DNA from: JBLHHI01 sp047614125
GTDB lineage: Bacteria; Bacteroidota; Bacteroidia; NS11-12g; UBA9320
Length of the DNA stretch: 19,196 bases
NCBI GenBank assembly: GCA_047614125.1
Contig: JBLHHI010000062.1
Location: 1 to 19,196, forward strand
Direction of reading: 5' to 3'
Shown piece by piece: positions 7,670 to 14,332 of this stretch. A program made the translations under genes and the position numbers. Within the stretch, counting starts at the first letter, position 1. Every line of letters begins with the position of its first letter. The notes below the pieces were generated by a model. That model did no database searches. It was not told the DNA's origin and was given only the letters and a program-made list of their open reading frames with translations.

Positions 7670-8296
7670 ATGAAGAGCATAATTAAACATACGTCGCTAC
7701 TTTTCATCGGCCTAATATTAGGTTGCACAGCCTTTGCTCAAAAAGATTCAATAAAACCCAAGCCGATTAAGAAAAAGGTGAATTTAGATTCGATTACTGT
7801 GGTGAAAATTGTAATCGATTCGGTAAACCACGATACGCTATGGATGTATGAGTTTGATGAGGTCTACATCAAAGACTTTTCTACCCCCGAACAACGAGAA
7901 GAATATCGCCGCTTGGTGTACAATGTAAAAAAGGTGTTGCCCTATGCCAAGTTGGCGGCCTTTCGCATTCAGATGATGGAAGACAATCTCTTGTTAATCA
8001 CCGATCAAAAAGCAAAAGATAAATACATCAAAGAAACCGAGAAGTCGATTAAAGATGAGTTTATGGAAACTATGAAAAATGAGTTTTCCCGTTCTCAAGG
8101 CCTTTTACTCATAAAGCTCATTCACCGCGAAAGTGGTAAAACAACCTTTGAAATTTTAAAGGGGTACCGTGGCAGCATCGAAACCTTTTACTGGTCGGCT
8201 TTTGCCAAGATATACAGCGCTGATTTAAAGGTAGAATACGATCAGATCTTAGATTACCAAATCGAAAACATTATAGACCTGTATCACTTAGAATAA
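7670..8296 (+). CDS. DUF4294-family exported protein
   Basis: This 208-aa protein starts at ATG 7670, where MKSIIKHTSLLFIGLILG gives a clean signal peptide ending TAFAQ; an upstream in-frame start at 7556 overlaps dapF and lacks these features. LILGC could read as a lipobox but AFA-Q is the better cleavage site. The mature protein is helical and charged with LVYNVKKVLPYAKLAAFR, then 'GLLLIKLIHRESGKTTFEILK' and 'IETFYWSAFAKIY', which match my recollection of the DUF4294 family restricted largely to Bacteroidota. Function is not known. It lies between dapF and bshB1, all on the plus strand. Confidence 0.75.
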   Translation: MKSIIKHTSLLFIGLILGCTAFAQKDSIKPKPIKKKVNLDSITVVKIVIDSVNHDTLWMYEFDEVYIKDFSTPEQREEYRRLVYNVKKVLPYAKLAAFRIQMMEDNLLLITDQKAKDKYIKETEKSIKDEFMETMKNEFSRSQGLLLIKLIHRESGKTTFEILKGYRGSIETFYWSAFAKIYSADLKVEYDQILDYQIENIIDLYHLE

Positions 8297-8342
8297 GAGG
8301 TTCGGATCCATTTCAAAATTAGTTCTTTCTAACTCGGCACAA

Positions 8343-8350
8343 TATCTTTG
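8343..8350 (+). promoter_or_regulatory. Putative Bacteroidota -7 box TATCTTTG (bshB1)
   Basis: This is an exact TAnnTTTG match only four bases before the bshB1 ATG, implying a leaderless or nearly leaderless transcript. It is the same octamer as before dapF. Confidence 0.45.
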
Positions 8351-8354
8351 TGGT

Positions 8355-9080
8355 ATGAACAACGCTGCCCCTAAACTCGACATACTAGCCTTTGCTGCTC
8401 ACCCGGATGATGCCGAACTGGCTTGTGCTGGAACGCTAATAAAGCATATTAAACTGGGATACAAGGTTGGTATTGTAGACCTTACACAAGGTGATTTGGG
8501 TACGAGAGGAACCATCGAAATTCGGGAAAAAGAAGCTGCAACCTCCGCCAAAATAATGGGCATTCACGCCCGCGAGAATCTTAAAATGGCCGATGGCTTT
8601 TTTGAAGAAACTCCAGAAAACTTGAAGAAAGTAATTTATGCACTTCGAAAGTATCGGCCCAGCGTAGTTTTTACCAATGCCATATCCGATCGGCATCCAG
8701 ACCATGGTCGTGGTGGCGACTTGGTTTCGAGAGCTTGCTTTTTGAGCGGATTAGACAAGATTGAAACCTTTAACAACGGAAAAGCCCAACAGCGCTGGCG
8801 ACCAGATGAAATTTACCATTACATTCAGTTTCGATATCACAAACCCGATTTTGTGGTGGATGTAACCAACGAATGGGAAACCAAGACCTCTGCCATCAAA
8901 GCCTTTGAAAGTCAGTTTTTTAACCCGAGTTCGGATGAACCATCCACAATGATTGCATCGGAAGATTTCTTAAAATTCATCGATGCTCGGGGTCGCGAAA
9001 TGGGCGGAGCCATTGAAGTAACGTATGGCGAAGGCTTTACCACAGAACGACCGTTGAAGGTTGAAGATTTAGTGAGGTAG
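8355..9080 (+). CDS. bshB1: Bacillithiol biosynthesis deacetylase BshB1
   Basis: This 241-aa zinc-dependent PIG-L/LmbE-family deacetylase removes the acetyl group from GlcNAc-malate to give GlcN-malate, the second step of bacillithiol synthesis. Metal and catalytic motifs are AAHPDDAEL (H16, D18, D19) and the second DRHPDHGRGGDLV (H114, H117). DLTQGDLGTRGT and FESQF are characteristic of BshB1 rather than other LmbE proteins. Length is typical. No other bsh gene is nearby, as is usual because the pathway genes are scattered. It is the last intact housekeeping gene before a run of broken genes. Confidence 0.93.
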   Translation: MNNAAPKLDILAFAAHPDDAELACAGTLIKHIKLGYKVGIVDLTQGDLGTRGTIEIREKEAATSAKIMGIHARENLKMADGFFEETPENLKKVIYALRKYRPSVVFTNAISDRHPDHGRGGDLVSRACFLSGLDKIETFNNGKAQQRWRPDEIYHYIQFRYHKPDFVVDVTNEWETKTSAIKAFESQFFNPSSDEPSTMIASEDFLKFIDARGREMGGAIEVTYGEGFTTERPLKVEDLVR

Positions 9081-9128
9081 GAAGACTGCCATTTGGGTTT
9101 ATGTTCAATTTTGTTGTAATGTAGTATT

Positions 9129-9380
9129 ATGAGTTTTTTAACAGATCTATTAATCCAAAAAGGTTGGATAGAAATTCAACATGAATGGAAGTACGAAAAA
9201 GGGGATTGGGAAATTCAATATGATACCAGTACGTGGTTAATGATTGGAACAAAATCAAATGAGCAAATTTTTGACGTACACAACCCTGGAGAATTCGAGG
9301 CAATGTGAACCGCTAATCTTATAGAACATCTGTGTTCAACGGATGACGAAATTAGAAAGTTAAAAAGCTCAAAAAAATAA
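9129..9380 (+). pseudogene. Small unknown gene interrupted by TGA
   Basis: ATG 9129 opens a 59-codon frame (MSFLTDLLIQKGWIEIQHEW, ending 'NPGEFEAM') that stops at TGA 9306-9308. The same frame continues without break as TANLIEHLCSTDDEIRKLKS to TAA 9378. The two parts read like one ~83-residue protein with the stop replacing a residue, most simply a Trp codon (TGG to TGA). I do not recognise the family. It could instead be a genuine 59-aa protein followed by chance open frame. Confidence 0.55.
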
Positions 9381-9389
9381 AAATACAAA

Positions 9390-9905
9390 ATGATTCGACT
9401 CCTATTAACATTTTCAATTTTTGCATTACTTGCAGGTTGCAGCTCCACCGATAAAAAACAAAATGACATGGAAGTAAATAAAGACGAAACAGCAAATACA
9501 CCTTCTGCAAAAGATACCACTCCAAAGGTTACCGGAATTGGTGGGATATTCTTTTATTCTGAGAATTTGACGGATACAAAAGAATGGTATACCAAAAATT
9601 TGGGCATTGAAATAAATGATTGGGGCTCATCGAGTTTCGAATCGCGAAATGTGAATAATCCAGAAGAGATAAATTCGCTGCAATGGAAACCCTTTAAGCA
9701 GGGCGATGAATATTTTTCTCCCTCCAAAAAGGAATTTATGATCAATTATCAAGTTCAGAACATTGAAGGATTGGTGAAAAAGCTCGAAATGAACGGAGTA
9801 ACCATTCTGGACAGCATAGCCACCTACGACTACGGAAAGTTTGTTCATATTATGGATGCTGATGGAAATAAAATTGAATTATGGGAACCAACTCCAAGTG
9901 AATAA
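9390..9905 (+). CDS. Glyoxalase-fold (VOC) lipoprotein
   Basis: This 171-aa protein has a lipoprotein signal, MIRLLLTFSIFALLAGC (Cys17), a polar linker to about residue 45, and one vicinal-oxygen-chelate module (about 48-167): IGGIFFYSENLTDTKEWYTK, 'NIEGLVKKLEMNGVTIL', then 'KFVHIMDADGNKIELWEP'. His153 and Glu163 sit where VOC metal ligands commonly lie. The family includes glyoxalases and bleomycin-resistance-like binding proteins; the substrate cannot be assigned. A VOC domain on a lipid anchor is less usual than the cytosolic form. It starts 9 bases after the preceding broken gene and is the only intact gene in 9129-11223. Confidence 0.82.
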   Translation: MIRLLLTFSIFALLAGCSSTDKKQNDMEVNKDETANTPSAKDTTPKVTGIGGIFFYSENLTDTKEWYTKNLGIEINDWGSSSFESRNVNNPEEINSLQWKPFKQGDEYFSPSKKEFMINYQVQNIEGLVKKLEMNGVTILDSIATYDYGKFVHIMDADGNKIELWEPTPSE

Positions 9906-9937
9906 TTAAGGTTGATCTCAAAGCTAAGTTTGCAAAA

Positions 9938-10640
9938 ATGAAAAGCAAAAAACTAATCGCATCGTTGTCGGCCGTTTTGATCCTGCTGATGATTGGAGCT
10001 TGAAACCTGAGTTCGATTAATCTTTTAAAATTCAGATTTGGATAGAGGCCAAGTAATGAGGCGAAAACAGGAAGGTTTATAGTTATAAACCGACTGCTTT
10101 CAACGAAGCTAATTGGGTTTCTAATACAAAAGCTCGCATTTCACTTGTGAAAAGCGATTTTCATCGTAAAAATTACTCGAAAGGGCCCGCCCTGTCTTCG
10201 AAATTTTTACTCGAAACTCACTGTCCACAAGCGTTCTGAATTCAAAATATGAATCGAACTCAGGTTTGAAGCAAACCACCTTCGACAAATACTTCCGAAA
10301 TAAAGAAGAACGCCGAATTTCAGAGTCCAAAAGAAGAAATCAATATTCAGCCAAATGACTTAATTGGAACTTGGGTTTCTGTAAAGCAAAATAAGAATGG
10401 AGTGGATAGCAACATCTTGGGAGTTCATACCTTGACCTTGAATGAAGATGGCAGTTTTCGCAGTTTTTACAAGCCTTCCAATCATAAGGTAGGCTCGTGG
10501 CGAATTGTTTCAGATACGGTATTTAGACTGCATATGAAGGCCGTAGATGATTACATTGTACAAGAACTTACTACAGCGTTCTAGTTGTCAAGTTGAATGC
10601 CAATACGAATTATGAACTTGTGATTGAGTATGAAAGGTAA
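9938..10640 (+). pseudogene. Lipocalin-like lipoprotein gene split by a MITE
   Basis: The gene begins at ATG 9938 with MKSKKLIASLSAVLILLMIGA and meets TGA at 10001, exactly where a lipobox Cys is expected. A MITE (10004-10266) follows. After it the same frame resumes as SKPPSTNTSEIKKN and then DLIGTWVSVKQNKNGVDSN, 'LTLNEDGSF', 'VGSWRIVSDTVFRL', the pattern of lipocalin-like lipoproteins. Deleting the MITE plus one TGA duplicate (266 bp) restores the frame except for the TGA. A later frameshift near 10581 moves the end (VVKLNANTNYELVIEYER, TAA about 10640) to another frame. So the gene has at least three lesions. The lipocalin label rests on motif resemblance. Confidence 0.75.
10004..10266. 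mobile_element. MITE-like element, long copy (263 bp)
   Basis: The element has the same 15-bp inverted ends as the 2378-2514 copy (AACCTGAGTTCGATT at 10004-10018 and its complement at 10252-10266) and TGA on both sides as a 3-bp target duplication. Outside a 126-bp internal block (10037-10162) it matches the short copy in inverse orientation with essentially one base difference (TTCG versus TTCT near 10198-10201). The block contains an 18-nt hairpin (GGTTTATA-GT-TATAAACC, 10074-10091). No transposase is encoded. The long copy may be the fuller form and the short one an internal deletion, or the block may be a later gain. Confidence 0.87.
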
Positions 10641-10722
10641 TACAAGAAATGAACATAACGCGCCACCACTCGTTTAACATTCTGATTTTAAATGAAGATG
10701 AATTGGTGTTAGAACTTGTTTT

Positions 10723-10739
10723 CTGATAAATTTCATCAG
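10723..10739. repeat. Small inverted repeat upstream of CBS remnant
   Basis: CTGAT-AAATTTC-ATCAG is a dyad that could be an old operator. The half-site spacing does not fit the FNR (TTGAT-N4-ATCAA) or CRP pattern, so the binder is unknown. The rest of 10641-10804 shows no gene. Confidence 0.3.
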
Positions 10740-10804
10740 GATTCTGTGGAATATCATCTCCCTATGCAGCGTGTGGTTGTTAACTTTACAGCAAATAATA
10801 GATG

Positions 10805-11223
10805 ATGAAAGAGCAAGATCCCGTACACAATATTATGTCAACTCACATCGTAGCTGTAGATGTTGACGAACGTCTTCGAAAGGTAGTAGAACTCAGGTTA
10901 AAGGCAAGAAAATCAGGCATTTACCGGTTATGAAAGATCGAAAGGTAGTTGGAATTATCAGCAGTACCGATGTTAATCGATTAACCTTTGGCAACATCTT
11001 TTAAAATCAGGACTCTGCGGATGAAGCAATATTGGAAATGCTTGAACTAAAGCAGGTTATGACCAGCAAACCCAAGGTGGTGCAGTCAACCGCATCCATA
11101 AAGGAAGTTGCAAAAATCTTTGCTGAGGAACAATACCATGCATTGCCCGAAGTGGAGGGCTCCGTGTTGGTTGGAATCGTTACTACTACAGACGTGATTC
11201 GTTACCTTCTTGATCAATATTGA
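10805..11223 (+). pseudogene. Two-CBS-domain protein gene, frameshifted and with internal stop
   Basis: The reconstructed product is about 139 residues with a tandem CBS pair, a small adenine-nucleotide-sensing module. The first CBS begins in one frame, VHNIMSTHIVAVDVDERLRK, then jumps frame near 10900-10906 to KKIRHLPVMKDRKVVGIISS and STDVNRL. An in-frame TAA at 11002-11004 interrupts the linker, after which the second CBS reads LKQVMTSKPKVVQSTASIKE, 'YHALPEVEGS', 'VGIVTTTDVIRYLLDQY' to TGA. A two-base gain explains the shift. The second domain alone could still be translated from ATG 11038 or an upstream start, but the gene looks inactivated. An assembly error is the alternative. Confidence 0.8.
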
Positions 11224-11332
11224 TGATTGATTTTTATGACCATCGTGATCAAAGTCTCGTTGACCAGTTCTACACAAAAATAAATCATTTCAGTTGAAGG
11301 CTTGATAACGAATAAAATTGTTAAAGAATCAT

Positions 11333-13912
11333 CTAATCTTGAACAAGTGTAAACCCTTTTTTATAAATAAAACGTTGTCCGTTTTCATCCATGGCTTCGA
11401 TGTGTAGGATGTAAATACCATTGCTCAACATCCTTCCGTTAACATTCGTTCCATCCCAAACAAAGTAATTTTCGACACCCGTTAGGCCATTATTAACTGG
11501 GTGTGCCACCATTCGTCCGCTGGCATCAAAAATGCGAATTTGAATAGAGCCATTTGGGTTGTTCGGTGCGTAATCGATTAAAAGAAAATCGTTGTATCCA
11601 TCGCCATTGGGTGAAAACGGATCTGGATGGATGCGAACATTGGAACGTAGTTTATTGTCCGCGATAAACTGAGAGTTTTGAAAGCCAGGAGTTGCATAAT
11701 TCACCGCATAACTGGCTGATTGCCAATTTTCTAAATCCGAAGCAGGTGATGAATATCGCAAGCGCTCTAAGCTCACGCCACGTGAATTGGTTATAAATCC
11801 TGAGTGAAGCTCTTCATCATAATAGAACGATTCAAAAATGTTTGCTGCAGCATCCGAAATGAATACATTTCCAGCATCGTTGGGCAAGTTTGGAAGTTTG
11901 GAAAGTTGAATGAAATGTTGCCACGTAAGATTTGAGTGGGTTAAGCGCAGCGCAGCAGTATCAGAAGTTAATACCACAAATTCTCCGGGAAATACAAGTC
12001 GTGTAGTTGATGAACATGGAATGAGAACATCGATGTTTTCTTGATCGTCGAATGTGCCAAAGCGAAGATCTTTAAGATCCAAAACAAAGTTGGATGCATT
12101 GAAAATTTCAATGAACTCGGCACCTTCCGTATTTGGGTAAAATAGAATTTCATTGATGACCCAAAACCCACTTTCTGGCGGGGCTGCAAGTCCAAGTTTT
12201 ATCCGCGTTTCGGGCATAGAATTGCCGCTGCAATCATGAACATTTTCAATCTTCATTTCGTAAAACATACCTTCTTCCATAATGAAGTTAAACTGAAGTT
12301 TTAATACTGTTTTATTCATCACTTGTGCCAAATTTGGGGACTCGTTATTGATCATAAAATCTTCAATATCAATAATATACGATGAAATATTCTCAGAAAA
12401 TTGCAAAACAACTTCATTGCCGTTTTCGATGTAACCGTTATAAATACGGGGCGCTACTTCATCATTTATTGTTTGTTCAATGCTGTTTTTTTGACCCGGA
12501 CTTCCACCCAACAGACTGGTTGAACTGCCCCAGTTTTCAGCTTCCAAACAAGGCTTAGATAGGTCAATCCGTTCCAAACTCCAACCTCCATCTTTCTTCC
12601 AATTTTCGGTGTGCCATTCTTCTGAATAAGCAACAAAATCAATTTCCTTTTCAACCTCATTTATGAGCCAAAGGGTGTCGGAAGCATTGTTTAAAGTTGG
12701 CAGCCCGCTCAACGGCAAAACATTCTCAAAGTCGGTGAACTCCGACTTAAAAGATTTATCAATCAGGAAAACATAGCTTTTGGGTGGCAATAATATATTC
12801 GGGAGATTAACCACCATGCTAGGATCGGAAATTGTCCAGTTTTCAAGATTTACATATTCATTGGATGCGTTATATAGTTCGATGTACTCGCGTTCTGGCA
12901 ATCCGATGTTTGGAGATGGGTCAGCCATAAATTCAGAGATAAGCACATCATAGATCTCGGCTTTTTTGGGTTGGATGTGTTCAAACCGTATCGTAGAATC
13001 GAACAGCCTATTTCCAACCACATCTTTAACGTCGAATATTGTAAGCTCGTAGTTTTGAGTGGCTAAGCTTTGGTCGAAGTGTAAAACGATCGAATCTTGG
13101 TTGTGAACTTCTAGTTTGATGGGAGAACCCAGTTTGGGCTCCAAAAGAAAGTTTGATGATTGGATGGATGCCGAATTTATCGGCTCATTAAATTGAAGAA
13201 AAACCCGGTTGTTTTTCGACGAAATGCTTTTCAACTTTGGCGGCAACGTATCGTACCGAATGGGGCCAACATAAATCCAGTCAATGGCGTGTTTTTTGTG
13301 AAAGCTGGTGGTTGATTGCTTGATGCGAAAACCGGAAAACCCAACTTGGGTCATATAAATTGGATTGCTCAATAGAAGCGTATCGTATTGAAAACCAGAT
13401 ATTTTATATGATGATGCTCTTAAGTTCCAACGATTGCTAGAATCCAATTGAAGTGTAAGGGTGCCTGAAAAATTATGGGTTATGTTGGATTCGCTTTGAA
13501 GAATCATTCGTATGGGTTCTCCATTTTTTTGATGGTATAATGCCACTTCATCTTTGGTATTTCCAATGCGCAAAAAGAGCACATTGGACGTGAGCTTTAA
13601 ATCTGATGAGTCTGAAAATAATATGAAGTCGAAGTAGTTGGTAGATGAAGTTGCAAAGTCTAGATCTAGGTTAAGTTCCCATTCCATTGCAGAAGATGAT
13701 TTAATGGATTGAACTAAGCTGAATTCATCATTAACAATCGTAGAATTGGATTGAAGTTTGTTTTCAACCGTTGTAAATTTGTTTCGATCCCCGATCCAAC
13801 TCGTGTTTATAACGTTTACGTTAAAACTGTCTTGAATAGAATTTTGTGAAAATACGGGATTGATAAAACTGCCTAACAATAGGCAAAGTGCGATGCTTAT
13901 TTTGAATTTCAT
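11333..13912 (-). CDS. Secreted lamin-tail-domain protein with gliding/FlgD-like C-terminus
   Basis: This 859-aa exported protein has a signal peptide, MKFKISIALCLLLGSFINPV ending VFSQ. Residues ~25-215 form a beta-rich, LamG-like region of unknown role. Two Ig-like stretches resembling SbsA_Ig (about 222-310 and 487-575) each precede a lamin-tail domain: LTD1 about 318-430 (VLISEFMADPSP, EYIELYNASNEYVNLENW) and LTD2 about 582-700 (WVINEILFYPN, EFIEIFNASNFVLDLKDL). The C-terminus (757-859) has DPFSPNGDGYND, 'IRIFDASGRMV' and 'NGRMLSNGIYILHIEA', as in gliding-motility or FlgD-like tails linked to type IX secretion. The protein is probably surface-located. No enzyme domain is seen; a structural or adhesive role is inferred. 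It has no clear terminator. Confidence 0.85.
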   Translation of the reverse strand: MKFKISIALCLLLGSFINPVFSQNSIQDSFNVNVINTSWIGDRNKFTTVENKLQSNSTIVNDEFSLVQSIKSSSAMEWELNLDLDFATSSTNYFDFILFSDSSDLKLTSNVLFLRIGNTKDEVALYHQKNGEPIRMILQSESNITHNFSGTLTLQLDSSNRWNLRASSYKISGFQYDTLLLSNPIYMTQVGFSGFRIKQSTTSFHKKHAIDWIYVGPIRYDTLPPKLKSISSKNNRVFLQFNEPINSASIQSSNFLLEPKLGSPIKLEVHNQDSIVLHFDQSLATQNYELTIFDVKDVVGNRLFDSTIRFEHIQPKKAEIYDVLISEFMADPSPNIGLPEREYIELYNASNEYVNLENWTISDPSMVVNLPNILLPPKSYVFLIDKSFKSEFTDFENVLPLSGLPTLNNASDTLWLINEVEKEIDFVAYSEEWHTENWKKDGGWSLERIDLSKPCLEAENWGSSTSLLGGSPGQKNSIEQTINDEVAPRIYNGYIENGNEVVLQFSENISSYIIDIEDFMINNESPNLAQVMNKTVLKLQFNFIMEEGMFYEMKIENVHDCSGNSMPETRIKLGLAAPPESGFWVINEILFYPNTEGAEFIEIFNASNFVLDLKDLRFGTFDDQENIDVLIPCSSTTRLVFPGEFVVLTSDTAALRLTHSNLTWQHFIQLSKLPNLPNDAGNVFISDAAANIFESFYYDEELHSGFITNSRGVSLERLRYSSPASDLENWQSASYAVNYATPGFQNSQFIADNKLRSNVRIHPDPFSPNGDGYNDFLLIDYAPNNPNGSIQIRIFDASGRMVAHPVNNGLTGVENYFVWDGTNVNGRMLSNGIYILHIEAMDENGQRFIYKKGFTLVQD

Positions 13913-14332
13913 GATAACTTGGTTTGGTTAAAACGAAGTTAATTAAAAAATCAGCAAGGCCGAATGGTCTTTTTGCTTTCTATGTGGTCAAAAGATTTCC
14001 GCCAAAGGCGGACAAGCTATCAGAACCCTTCTTCGCTGAGCTTCGAAGAGATTCTTCTGAATGACGGTTATTGTTCGCCATTCTAGTGCTTCTGTGCGTC
14101 TTAAAAAAATGGTATGAATTACCCCGTGCTTCAGCTCGGGGCACTACTTCGAAACGCGAGAAAGACGACCATAATTATTCTGTGGCAAAAGAACTCAATT
14201 TATCCAGATCTTGCATCTGTGACTCGGCTGGAGCCAAGTTTACCTGCCGAACCTGTGCGCCGTGGCGTAGCTTGCGTGGCAGGCGAGTCCTTTTGCGTGA
14301 GGTCTTTTGCAAACGAAGACAATACGTCACAA
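13913..14332. other. Structured, GC-rich noncoding spacer
   Basis: These 420 bases between two minus-strand genes hold no supportable gene. Visible structures are a perfect hairpin TCCGCC-AAA-GGCGGA (13998-14012), a CTTCG/CGAAG pair near 14030-14050, a CCCCG/CGGGG stem (14122-14141), and a nested fold at 14221-14289. Local GC is clearly above that of the neighbouring genes in 14120-14290. Overlapping open frames on the plus strand here lack start signals, compositional fit and recognisable motifs. Confidence 0.6.
14221..14289. repeat. Nested inverted repeat in the spacer
   Basis: The outer stem GACTCG (14221-14226) pairs with CGAGTC (14284-14289), and directly inside the right arm CCTGCC (14243-14248) pairs with GGCAGG (14278-14283). 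A smaller CGCC-GT-GGCG (14258-14267) lies in the loop. It begins 43 bases past the stop of the type IX cargo gene. With no T-run it is not a standard terminator. Confidence 0.45.

Noticed and set aside
9306..10003. TGA recoding as Trp (9306) or Cys (10001)
   Set aside because: All intact genes use TGG for Trp and read through with no internal TGA, and the CBS and IS orfA genes end on TGA. Nonsense mutations in decaying genes are simpler.
10121..10330. Minus-strand 69-codon open frame
   Set aside because: Most of it lies inside the MITE and its inverted end; the frame follows from the repeat sequence and has no start signal or domain.
11224..11332. Short open frame after the CBS remnant (about 24 codons)
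   Set aside because: It is too short, with no start signal and no similarity I can recognise.
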